From: Streptomyces sp. CB02366
GTDB taxonomy: Bacteria > Actinomycetota > Actinomycetes > Streptomycetales > Streptomycetaceae
Assembly: GCF_001905905.1 (NCBI RefSeq)
Contig: NZ_LIVT01000002.1
Location: forward strand, 592,596 to 656,595
DNA: 64,000 nucleotides
Reading direction: 5' to 3'
How positions within the stretch are numbered: the first letter of the stretch is position 1; every line of letters begins with the position of its first letter. The notes below the pieces were generated by a model. That model ran no database searches and had not been told where the DNA came from. It saw only the letters and a program-made list of their open reading frames with translations. Below, in pieces: positions 24,338-32,036 of the stretch. The position numbers and the translations under genes are program-made.

Positions 24338-25843
24338 CTACGTCTCCCGGACGACGACCCGCATAGCCACCCACACCCCCACCAGCGCCACCCCCGCCAT
24401 CGGCAGGAACACCGCCGCGAACGCGCCCGGGTGCGAGCCCGCCGCGGTGGCCTCCACCGCCCCGTGGGCGGCCGCGCCGAGGGCCTTGCCGCCGAGCGCC
24501 GCGAAGGCCGCGCCGCCGACGGCGAGCAGCAGCACGTTGGAGAGGCCGTCGGAGATCTGGAGGGCGGCGGAGTTGGAGCCCGCCTCCTCGGGGGCCGACA
24601 GCTTGAGCAGCAGCACGCTGGTGGAGGCGATCACGATGCCCATCCCGAAGCAGCCGAACGCCCAGGCGACGGCGACGGTCCAGACCGGGACGCCCTCGAT
24701 CAGCACGGAGGGCGCGACGGCGATGGAGGCGGCGACGAGCAGCATGCCGGTCACCATCAGCCCCTCCCGGTGGGGCTCCGTGCGCGGCCGGGACTGCACG
24801 AACGAACCGAGCGCCCAGGTCGCCCCGCCCACGGCCAGCGACAGGCCGGCCATCGTGGGGGACAGTCCGCGCTGGGTGACCAGCATCAGCGGTACGAAGG
24901 ACTCGGCGGCGATGAACGACCCGGCGGCGACCCCGCGCAGCAGGACCACCGAGGGCAGCCCGCGCGCGGCCCGCACGGTGCCGGTGGGCAGGAGCCCGCG
25001 GACGGCGGGCACCAGAAGGGCGACGCCGGCGGCGGCGGGCAGGAGCGCGAACCAGTTCAGCTCCTGTCCCGCGTACTGGAGCAGTCCCGCCCCGGCCGAG
25101 ATCCCGAGGGCGAGGCGGATGCGGCGGCGGTCGTACGGTTCCGCGGCGGCGGCCGGGTCGGCGGGCCCTGAGGCCGTCCGCCGGATCGCCGGGAGGGCCA
25201 GGGCGAGCGGTATCACGATGAGGGCGGGGATGCCGACGAAGACCCAGCGCCAACCGAGCTGCTCGGTCACCGTGCCGGCGGCGAGCGGTCCGACGACGGA
25301 GGGGATCACCCAGCTCGCGGCGAAGGCGGCCAGGATCGCGGGCCGGATGTGTTCGGGGTAGGCCCGCCCGATGACCACGTACAGGGCGACGATCACCAGC
25401 CCGCCGCCGAGCCCCTGGACGGCCCGGCCCGCGATGAAGACCCACATGCCGGTGGCGGCCCCGGAGAGCAGCAGGCCCGCGCCGAACGCGGTGATGCCGG
25501 TGGCGAGCGGCTGGAGCGGCCCGCGCCGGTCGGCCCACTGCCCGGAGAGGACCATGGCGAAGAGGCTGGTGGTGAAGTACGCGGAGAAGGCGAACGCGTA
25601 GAGCGGGATGCCGTTCAGCTCCCGGGCGGCGACCGGCATGGCCGTGCCGACCGCCGTGGCCTCGAACGCGATGAGGAACACCACGGAGACGATGCCGATG
25701 CTCAGCGCCCGGTAGGTGCGCCCGAGGACCCCTTCGACGGCTTCGCGGGGGAGGTCGGACAGCGGGTCGGGGGAAGGGGCGTCGGTCGTGGGCGGCGCGA
25801 GGTGGGCGGCGTCGGTGCCGTCACGGGGTTCGAGGGCGGTCAT
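24338..25843 (-). CDS. Major facilitator superfamily transporter (drug/H+ antiporter type)
   Basis: This is a 501-residue inner-membrane protein with a soluble N-terminal segment of about 45 residues and then 12 or more helices. The first helix pair (GIVSVVFLIAFEATAVGTAMPVA) and loop 2-3 motif GQWADRRGPLQPL are MFS signature A. ILAAFAASWVIPSVVGPLAAGTV is the DHA-type antiporter motif C region. These suggest proton-driven efflux of a small hydrophobic compound. The substrate cannot be told from the sequence. It is followed downstream by the antitoxin gene after 38 bp. Confidence 0.85.
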   Translation of the reverse strand: MTALEPRDGTDAAHLAPPTTDAPSPDPLSDLPREAVEGVLGRTYRALSIGIVSVVFLIAFEATAVGTAMPVAARELNGIPLYAFAFSAYFTTSLFAMVLSGQWADRRGPLQPLATGITAFGAGLLLSGAATGMWVFIAGRAVQGLGGGLVIVALYVVIGRAYPEHIRPAILAAFAASWVIPSVVGPLAAGTVTEQLGWRWVFVGIPALIVIPLALALPAIRRTASGPADPAAAAEPYDRRRIRLALGISAGAGLLQYAGQELNWFALLPAAAGVALLVPAVRGLLPTGTVRAARGLPSVVLLRGVAAGSFIAAESFVPLMLVTQRGLSPTMAGLSLAVGGATWALGSFVQSRPRTEPHREGLMVTGMLLVAASIAVAPSVLIEGVPVWTVAVAWAFGCFGMGIVIASTSVLLLKLSAPEEAGSNSAALQISDGLSNVLLLAVGGAAFAALGGKALGAAAHGAVEATAAGSHPGAFAAVFLPMAGVALVGVWVAMRVVVRET

Positions 25844-26079
25844 GGCCTCAGCGTAAGGGGCGTCGACCGGTATGAACCCTGTCGAGGTACGGTCCCGCGC
25901 TCGGTCCTTGGTCGTAGGCCCCGAGCCCGGCCCGCCGGACGGGGCCCGGTCCCGGACGGATCCGGTTGTGAACGGCGTATGGCAGTCGCGTTGCGGGCGG
26001 GCCGGATGCCTTGAGACGGGGGGCGGGGGCCCGTAGCGTCGTTGTCGTCGAAGGAACGACGGAGTACCGCACCACCCCC

Positions 26080-26154
26080 GACCGTGTGCCCGAGAGGCTC
26101 AGGGGCTCGACTGCAACTCGAGTTACACCGGTTCGAATCCGGTCACGGTCTCCA
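26080..26154 (+). tRNA. tRNA-Cys (GCA)
   Basis: The cloverleaf folds cleanly. The acceptor stem is GACCGTG/CACGGTC. The anticodon stem CTCGA/TCGAG holds loop CTGCAAC, with anticodon GCA at 26113-26115. The T-arm is ACCGG-TTCGAAT-CCGGT. The discriminator is T, an identity element of tRNA-Cys, and CCA is encoded. The D-stem has only three clear pairs (CCC/GGG), and position 38 is C rather than the usual A, so it deviates from the commonest Streptomyces tRNA-Cys as I remember it. Confidence 0.9.
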
Positions 26155-26160
26155 CCGCAC

Positions 26161-26190
26161 ACCGGCCGCCCCCGTCATGGGGCGGCCGGT
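26161..26190 (+). terminator. Terminator of the tRNA-Cys gene
   Basis: ACCGGCCGCCCC and GGGGCGGCCGGT form a perfect 12-bp stem with a 6-nt loop, followed by tccgtttcc, 7 bp after the tRNA. Confidence 0.8.
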
Positions 26191-26305
26191 TCCGTTTCCT
26201 CGCCTGCCCTGCCCGCCCCGGAAGAAGGACCGGCCGGCCGGGGCACACCGCACGACGGCGCCGCCTTCCGCCGTGGGCCGGCACCTCGAACCGCCTTTCG
26301 CCGCG

Positions 26306-28666
26306 TCAGCCCTTCGGCGCCGCCACCGCCGCCTGGGGCCTGATGGGGAGGCGGTTGACCGGGCGGCCCGTGGCCGAGCGGACGGCCGCGGCGACCGCCG
26401 CGGGGGACGTGACCACGGGGACGGCGGAAGCCGGTTTGGCGCCGAAGGGGGCCACCACGTCGCGTTCCTCGACCAGCTTCACGATCCGGATGTCCGGGGC
26501 GTCCAGCGAGGTCGGGAGCGCGTAGCCGGTCAGGTCGGGGTGGCGGATCAGGCCCTTGGCGGTGCGGAGGTTCTCCGTGAGGGCCGCGCCGATGCCCTGG
26601 GTGACCCCCGCCTCGATACGGGTCGCCAACTGCGCCGGATTCAGGACGCGGCCGACGTCCTGGGCGACCGCCATCTCGACCACGCGGACGGAGCCGAGCT
26701 CGATGTCGACGTCGACCACCGCCCGTACCGCGCAGAACGCGAGGCCGACGAACGCGTCGCCCTGCCCGGATTCGTCCAGCGGCTCCGTGGGGTGGGGGCG
26801 GCACTGCGCCGTGGCCCACAGCTCCTTGCCGTCCAGCGTCTCGCCGACCGTCGTGGACAGCACGCCGTCGTAGGAGGTGATCTTGCCGTCCGCGATCTGG
26901 AGCAGCTCCGTGGACATGCCGAACTTGTGGGCCAGCGGCTGGAGGAGCTGGGTGCGGACCATCTTCGCCGCGCGCTCCACCGCCCCGCCCGACACCCAGG
27001 TGTGGCGGCCGTGGGTCGCCGGGCCGGCGGGCGGCTGGTCGGTGTCGACCGCGGCCACGTGGACCTCGTCGACGCCCAGGACCTCCTGGACGATCTGGCG
27101 GGCCAGCGTGGTGAAGCCCTGGCCCGTGTCGACCGCCGCGCAGATCACCGTGGCCACGCCGTCGTGGACCCGGACCGTGGCCGTGGAGACCTCGTCCGCC
27201 CCCTCGGCGCCGAGCATGTGGACCATGCCCACGCCGTAGCCCACGCCCCGGCGCACCGCACCGGGCTCCCCCGCGCCCTCCGGGCCGCCCGGCAGCAGCC
27301 ACTCGTCCTCCGGGCCGTCCTTGGGGAGGGCGGGCAGCGGCTCGTCGCGGACGGCCCTGAGCAGTTCGGCCACCGGGGCGGGGCAGGTCACCGTCTGGCC
27401 GGTGGGCAGGATGTCGCCGGTGGACAGGGCGTTGCGCAGGCGGAGTTCGGCCGGGTCGATGCCGATCCGGGCGGCCAGCTTGTCCATCTGGCCCTCGTAC
27501 GCGGCACAGACCTGCATCGCGCCCTCGCCGCGCACATGGCCCGACGGCGGGTTGTTCGTCCGGACCGCCCAGCCCTCGATGAAGGCGTGGGGAACGACGT
27601 ACGGGCCGCAGGCGAACGCCACGGCAGCGGCCAGGGAGTCGGAGGAGGCGTCGGCGTACGCGCCCGCGTCCAGCAGGATCTGCGCCTCCACCTTGATCAG
27701 CCGGCCCTCGGCGTCCGCGTGGTGGCGGTAGCGCAGGAGGGTGGGGTGGCGGTGGGTGTGGCCGAGGAAGGACTCCTCGCGGGTCGCGGCCAGCTTCACC
27801 GGGCAGCCGGTGCGCAGCGCGAGCAGCCCCAGCGGGATCTGGAAGCCCGGGTCCTCGCGGTCGCCGGTCGCACCGGGCACCCCCGTCACCACGACCTTGA
27901 CCCGGTCGGGCTCCAGGCCGAAGCAGGCGGCGATCAGGTCGCGGTCGGTGTGCGGGTCGGTGGAGGCGGTGTAGATCTCCACGCCGCCGTCCGGGCGGGG
28001 CACGGCGAGGCCGGCCTCCGCGCCGATGGGGGCCGGGTCCTGGCGGCCGATGCGGTACAGGCCCTCGACGACGACCTCGCCGGTCGCCTCCGGGTCGCCG
28101 TAGCGCAGCGGAATGTGCCGGATCAGGTTGCCGTCGGGGTGCAGCGGCTCCGCCGCGAACGCCTTCTCCGGGTCGGTGACCGGCTCCAGCACCTCGTACC
28201 GTACGGCGATGGCGGCGGCGGCCAGCCGTGCGGTCTCCGGGTGGTCGGCGGCGACGGCGGCGATCGGCTCGCCGTGGTGGCGTACCAGCTCGGAGGCGAA
28301 CACCGGGCGGTCCACGACGTGGCGTCCGTAGTTGCCGTCCCCGGGGACGTCCTCGTGGGTGACGACCGCCCGCACCCCCGGCATCTCCTCGGCCCCCGAG
28401 GTGTCGATCGACAGGATGCGCGCGTGCGGGTGCGGGGAGCGCAGCACGGCCGCCCAGAGCAGTCCCTCGGCCCAGAGGTCGGCGGCGTACGGGAAGGTGC
28501 CCTCGGTCTTCGCGCGGGTGTCCGCCGACCGCAGGGACGCCCCGAGGCCCTGCTGGGGCGGCCCCTGGTCCGGGCCGGGGCTCCCGCCCGGTGCGCCTGC
28601 CAGCGCGTCGATCCTGGGCAGGCTGGTGCTGGTCGCGTTGGCCGCGGTGGCCGCGTCGCCGCTCAC
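26306..28666 (-). CDS. Xanthine dehydrogenase-like molybdopterin-binding large subunit
   Basis: This is a 786-residue protein. The GTG start has AAGGAGG five bases upstream. The aldehyde oxidase/xanthine dehydrogenase a/b domain is near the N-terminus (YAADLWAEGLLWAAVLRSPHPHARI), followed by the two molybdopterin-binding halves (VRGEGAMQVCAAYEGQMDKL; VDTGQGFTTLARQIVQEVLG). In the C-terminal motif where XDH has GxGE (catalytic Glu), this protein reads FGAKPASAVPVV, with Ala748 at the expected Glu. Other core motifs look normal. Together with the 2Fe-2S and FAD subunits upstream it should form a molybdo-hydroxylase, for purines or another heterocycle. The missing Glu makes a plain XDH assignment doubtful. 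Confidence 0.85.
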   Translation of the reverse strand: MSGDAATAANATSTSLPRIDALAGAPGGSPGPDQGPPQQGLGASLRSADTRAKTEGTFPYAADLWAEGLLWAAVLRSPHPHARILSIDTSGAEEMPGVRAVVTHEDVPGDGNYGRHVVDRPVFASELVRHHGEPIAAVAADHPETARLAAAAIAVRYEVLEPVTDPEKAFAAEPLHPDGNLIRHIPLRYGDPEATGEVVVEGLYRIGRQDPAPIGAEAGLAVPRPDGGVEIYTASTDPHTDRDLIAACFGLEPDRVKVVVTGVPGATGDREDPGFQIPLGLLALRTGCPVKLAATREESFLGHTHRHPTLLRYRHHADAEGRLIKVEAQILLDAGAYADASSDSLAAAVAFACGPYVVPHAFIEGWAVRTNNPPSGHVRGEGAMQVCAAYEGQMDKLAARIGIDPAELRLRNALSTGDILPTGQTVTCPAPVAELLRAVRDEPLPALPKDGPEDEWLLPGGPEGAGEPGAVRRGVGYGVGMVHMLGAEGADEVSTATVRVHDGVATVICAAVDTGQGFTTLARQIVQEVLGVDEVHVAAVDTDQPPAGPATHGRHTWVSGGAVERAAKMVRTQLLQPLAHKFGMSTELLQIADGKITSYDGVLSTTVGETLDGKELWATAQCRPHPTEPLDESGQGDAFVGLAFCAVRAVVDVDIELGSVRVVEMAVAQDVGRVLNPAQLATRIEAGVTQGIGAALTENLRTAKGLIRHPDLTGYALPTSLDAPDIRIVKLVEERDVVAPFGAKPASAVPVVTSPAAVAAAVRSATGRPVNRLPIRPQAAVAAPKG

Positions 28667-28773
28667 GCCGCCTCCTTGTCGTTCGCCCCGTCGGCGATGC
28701 GACGGGTGGTGAGCCCTGGGTTCGCGTGGTGCGGGCGCCGCTGTCGTACGGCGGGGCCGCGGGCGTGCCTCAC
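28663..28773 (-). CDS. 36-codon bridging open frame between two molybdoenzyme subunit genes
   Basis: A GTG overlaps the stop of the 2Fe-2S subunit gene (GTGA), and its TGA overlaps the GTG of the large subunit in the same way. This short frame exactly spans the 103-bp gap. The peptide is Arg-rich (VRHARGPAVRQRRPHH). It may be only a device to carry ribosomes across the gap (translational coupling), or chance. The AAGGAGG ribosome-binding site of the large subunit lies inside it. Confidence 0.35.
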   Translation of the reverse strand: MRHARGPAVRQRRPHHANPGLTTRRIADGANDKEAA

Positions 28774-30821
28774 AGCGCCTCTCCCTCGTGCGGGTGGGGC
28801 GCCTGCTGTACACCGCCGGCGCCCGGCTCGGCCTGGTGCGGGATGCGCGCCTCTTCCGGGGCGGCCGCCTCGGCGGCGGCCTCGCGGGCCGCGACGACGT
28901 CCGCCACCGCGTCGAGCACGCCCCGGTAGCCGGAGCAGCGGCAGAGGTTGCCGCAGAGGGCCTGGCGGGTCTCCAGCTCCGTGGGGGCGTGGTTGCCCTC
29001 CAGGAGGTCGTGGACGGTCATCGCCATGCCGGGGATGCAGAAGCCGCACTGGACGGCCCCGCAGGAGGCCAGGGCCCGCTGGACGTCGGAGGGCTCGCCG
29101 TCGACGGCCAGGCCCTCGACCGTCCGCACCTCGCTGCCCGCGGTGGTGGCGGCCGGGACCAGGCAGGAGGCGACCAGCCGGCCGTCGACCTGGACGTTGC
29201 AGGCGCCGCACTCGCCCTGCGAGCAGCCGTCCTTGGCCCCGGCCAGGCCGAGGCGCTCGCGGAGCACGTACAGCAGGGACTCGCCGATCCAGGCGTCGCT
29301 GACCGGGCGGTCCACGCCGTTCACGTGCAGCACGTAGGAGGTGGCGGGGTGGTCGCTGGGCGCGTCGAGGGGAGCGGGGGCCTGGGCGAGGACCGCTTCC
29401 GCCTCTGCTTCCGCTCCATGTTCCGGTCCCGTTTCCAGTCCCGGTTCCGGCTCCGGCTCCGGCTCCGGGGGGTCCGGGACCGTGTCCGGGGTGGCGGCCG
29501 GCCCCGCGTACGCGTCGGGTGCGGCGTCGGCCCCGGGTTCGGTCTCCTCCGTCGTCGCTCCGGCGGCGGAAGCCTCTGCCTCGGCTGCGGTCTCGGAGAG
29601 CTCGGAGGTCTCGGAAGGCTCGGGGGTCTCGGGTCCGGGAGCGTCGGCGAGGAGAGCGGCGGAGGCGTCCTCCGTGTCCGTCGGCGACGCCGCGGCGGCC
29701 GGGTGTTCCGCCGGCTCCGCCGGTTCGTCCGCCCGAACGTCCGCCGCGGGTTCCGCTTCCGGGGCCGACCGCTCCTCGGGGGCGGGTACGGGGTCGGCTT
29801 CCGGCTCCGACGCCGACACGGGGGCCGGTTCCGGTTCCAGGGCCGGTTCCGGGCTCGTTCGCGGTTCCGGTTGCGGTTCCGGGAGCTGGTCGGCCCAGGG
29901 TGCGGGGGCCCCGCCGGGCAGCGTGGCCGGGCGGGCGCTGTCCGCGTACCAGGACGGCGGCTGCGCCGGGGCCGGGTACGCGCCCGACGCGTCCGGGAGC
30001 GCCCCGTCCGCCGCGGGGGCCGCCCACGGCCCGATGGGGCCGGGGTGGCCGAAGCCGTCGGCGGGCGCGGACGGAGCCGCCTGGTCTGCGTGATCGGGGT
30101 GAGGTGCGTGGTCTGCGTGAGCCGCGTGGTCCACGTGACCCGTGTGGTCGGCGCGACCTGCGCCGCCCGTGTTCCCCGCGTGTCCGAAGTCCTCGGCGTG
30201 ACCCGCGTAGTCCACGGGCCCGGCGTGCCCCACGGCTCCGAAGTCGTCGGCGTGACCCGCGTGGTCCACGTGCCCGGTGTGCCCGGCGTGCCCCGCGTGG
30301 TCCGTGTGCACCGGCCCGTCCAGGACGTCGTGGTGCTCGGGCGCCGGGGCGGTCGGCGGCTCGGCCAGGGCGTCGGTGAAGTTCCACTGGGCCGTGGCGT
30401 GCGAGGTGTTCTCGTACGGGCCCCGGTAGCCGCCCGGCGCCCCGTCCTGCCGGTTCGGGTCGGGCCAGTGGACCGCGCCGGCCTCCTGGGCGGCGGCGTC
30501 CTCCCGGGCGCGCCGCTCGGCCTCGGCCTGCTGCGCCTGGGTCTGGACCACCCAGCTGCCCGTCGCCGCCGGGTCGAGACCGGCGGCCGGGGTCAGCGGC
30601 ACGATCATCGGCGGCACGTATCCGTGGCCGGGCGCGGCCAGCGGGATGTCCGCCAGGTCCTCCGGCGAGAGGTGCACGAACGCGGTGGCGTCGGCGTCGA
30701 AGCCGTCGCCCTGCGGGGTCGGCTCCCAGCCGCCGTACCCGGAGTCGGGGCCCTCGGAGTGCCCCTGCCACCCGTACTGACCGTGCTGGTCAGGCTGGTG
30801 GGAGTTTTCCTCATTGCTCAC
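28770..30821 (-). CDS. 2Fe-2S subunit of the xanthine dehydrogenase-like enzyme with a very long N-terminal extension
   Basis: This is a 683-residue protein; ordinary members are about 160-200 residues. The ferredoxin-like domain starts near residue 493, with cluster I Cys533, 538, 541, 553 (DGCSQGECGACNVQ) and cluster II Cys592, 595, 627, 629 (VQCGFCIPGM; CGNLCRCSGYRG). The extension comprises an N-terminal conserved-looking block (GFDADATAFVHLSPEDLADI, then HGYVPPMIVPLTPAA), a His/Gly/Ala/Asp-rich stretch (about 165-246) with many HAGH, DHA and GHA units, and an acidic Pro/Glu/Ala-rich stretch (about 315-480). The GTG start has GGGGAGG and overlaps the FAD subunit stop. The extension may be disordered or bind metal. 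Confidence 0.88.
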   Translation of the reverse strand: MSNEENSHQPDQHGQYGWQGHSEGPDSGYGGWEPTPQGDGFDADATAFVHLSPEDLADIPLAAPGHGYVPPMIVPLTPAAGLDPAATGSWVVQTQAQQAEAERRAREDAAAQEAGAVHWPDPNRQDGAPGGYRGPYENTSHATAQWNFTDALAEPPTAPAPEHHDVLDGPVHTDHAGHAGHTGHVDHAGHADDFGAVGHAGPVDYAGHAEDFGHAGNTGGAGRADHTGHVDHAAHADHAPHPDHADQAAPSAPADGFGHPGPIGPWAAPAADGALPDASGAYPAPAQPPSWYADSARPATLPGGAPAPWADQLPEPQPEPRTSPEPALEPEPAPVSASEPEADPVPAPEERSAPEAEPAADVRADEPAEPAEHPAAAASPTDTEDASAALLADAPGPETPEPSETSELSETAAEAEASAAGATTEETEPGADAAPDAYAGPAATPDTVPDPPEPEPEPEPGLETGPEHGAEAEAEAVLAQAPAPLDAPSDHPATSYVLHVNGVDRPVSDAWIGESLLYVLRERLGLAGAKDGCSQGECGACNVQVDGRLVASCLVPAATTAGSEVRTVEGLAVDGEPSDVQRALASCGAVQCGFCIPGMAMTVHDLLEGNHAPTELETRQALCGNLCRCSGYRGVLDAVADVVAAREAAAEAAAPEEARIPHQAEPGAGGVQQAPHPHEGEAL
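30084..30329 (-). repeat. Degenerate His-rich tandem repeats in the 2Fe-2S subunit
   Basis: Codons 165-246 of the 2Fe-2S subunit encode imperfect 3- to 6-residue repeats built from HAGH, GHVDHA, DHAAHADHA and DYAGHAEDFGHA. On the DNA the repeats of gtggtcc, gcgtga and gtgacc motifs are obvious. At least 20 His occur in this 82-residue stretch. Confidence 0.8.
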
Positions 30822-31714
30822 GACAGTGCCCTCCCCAGCGCGCGTCGGGCGAGCGCGGCGACGGTGCGCCGCAGGTGCAGGACGGCCGGGGACAGCGGCG
30901 GGGCCTCTGACCCGTCGGCCGGTGGTGCGTGGTCCGGGATGCAGGCGGCGGCGACGTACTCGCCGAAGGCGGCCAGCGCGTCGGGGGCCAGCCCGCGCTC
31001 CCCGTCCCAGTCGATCAGCGAGGCGATCCAGCGCTCCGCCTCCAGCGGGCGCAGCGGCATCGGGGCGATCGCGCCGACGGCGCAGCGCACCCCGCGCCGG
31101 GCCGGGTCCAGGACGATGGCGACCGAGGCGGTGGCGCGGCCGGGGCCGGTGCGTCCGGTGGCCTTCAGGAACACCTGCGGCGCGTGCAGCAGCGGTACGC
31201 GGACGAACCCGATCAGCTCCGCCGGCTCCAGCATCTCGCGGCCGGCCAGCAGGTGGGAGACGGGGATCTCGCGGCGGGCGCCGTCGGGGCCCGCGACGAC
31301 GAGTTCGGCCTCCAGCGCGGCCAGCACGGGCAGGGCGTCGCCGGTGGGCGCGGAGGTGACGATGTTGCCGCCGAGCGTGCCCGCGTTGCGGATCTGGGGC
31401 GGTCCCGCGGCGCGGGCGGAGGCGGCGAGGGCGGGGATGAGGGCGGCGAAGTCGGGGCGGCCCATGCGGGCGTGGGTGAGTCCGGCGCCCAGGAGGGCGT
31501 GGCCGTCCTGGTAGTGCCAGCCGCGCAGCTCGCTGATCCGGCCGAGGCCGACCAGCGCCGAGGGGCGCAGGAGCCCCTTGTTGACGGCCGCCATCAGGTC
31601 CGTGCCCCCGGCGACCGGTACGGCGGCGGGCATGGCGCGGAGTGCCGCCACGGCCTCGTCCAACGAGGCCGGCAGCGTCACCGGCTGCGCCGCCTGCGGT
31701 GCGTGCGTGGTCAA
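30818..31714 (-). CDS. FAD-binding subunit of the xanthine dehydrogenase-like enzyme
   Basis: This 298-residue protein carries the FAD domain of molybdopterin dehydrogenases. AVPVAGGTDLMAAVNKGLL and AAGPPQIRNAGTLGGNIVTSAPTGD are the two FAD-binding loops, and the CO-dehydrogenase flavoprotein C-terminal domain follows. I placed the start at a TTG (TTHAPQAAQPVTLPAS) with GAAGGGG eight bases upstream. Upstream in-frame codons also exist (for example CQSCHVRAVNTY), so the start is uncertain. It is the first gene of the three-gene unit and its stop overlaps the 2Fe-2S subunit GTG. It should pass electrons from the 2Fe-2S clusters to NAD or another acceptor. Confidence 0.88.
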   Translation of the reverse strand: MTTHAPQAAQPVTLPASLDEAVAALRAMPAAVPVAGGTDLMAAVNKGLLRPSALVGLGRISELRGWHYQDGHALLGAGLTHARMGRPDFAALIPALAASARAAGPPQIRNAGTLGGNIVTSAPTGDALPVLAALEAELVVAGPDGARREIPVSHLLAGREMLEPAELIGFVRVPLLHAPQVFLKATGRTGPGRATASVAIVLDPARRGVRCAVGAIAPMPLRPLEAERWIASLIDWDGERGLAPDALAAFGEYVAAACIPDHAPPADGSEAPPLSPAVLHLRRTVAALARRALGRALS

Positions 31715-32036
31715 CCCAGCTGCCCCTTCCCGGTCTCCCGGCTGTCTGGCCTGTTCCGCCGTACGGTACGTGTTCACAGCCCGGACGTGGCAACTCTGGC
31801 ACATCTTCCGACCGGACCGACGCGAGGGTCCGCGAAGGGCGGCTCCGTCCCTGACCTGCGAGATGTTCCGGTTTGACAGGTCTTCCACGGTGCGGGTGAA
31901 TTGCCACTCTTCAGCGAGCCCCGTACGACTTGTGCCGTTCGCGCCCTCGTGCCCGCGGAGGCGCCGGCCCCGGACGCGCGCCAGCCGCAGCTGCCCCGGG
32001 AGCGGGGGCGGCTGCGGCCGGGGGGCCGGTGCGGGG
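31715..32036. other. Spacer upstream of the molybdoenzyme operon
   Basis: This 322-bp spacer lies between the GH20 gene stop and the FAD-subunit start, both on the reverse strand. It holds a terminator-like stem near the GH20 gene. The stretch about 31770-31910 is somewhat AT-richer, where a promoter for the molybdoenzyme operon is expected. No clear -35/-10 pair was identified. Confidence 0.5.
31984..32018 (-). terminator. Probable terminator of the GH20/sugar transporter operon
   Basis: GCCGCAGCTGCCCC pairs with GGGGCGGCTGCGGC with one mismatch and a loop of about 7 nt, 18 bp past the hexosaminidase stop. Confidence 0.6.

Noticed and set aside
26080..26305. Integrative element attached at the tRNA-Cys
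   Set aside because: No integrase, no duplicated tRNA end and no change in gene content is visible on either side.
26042..29302. 1086-codon forward open frame across the tRNA-Cys and molybdoenzyme genes
   Set aside because: It would read through a folded tRNA and its terminator and runs antisense to two well-supported genes.
30084..30329. Possible operator cluster from repeated gtggtcc/gtgacc motifs
   Set aside because: The repeats follow the codon pattern of a His/Asp/Gly-rich protein segment in the 2Fe-2S subunit and lie deep inside the gene.
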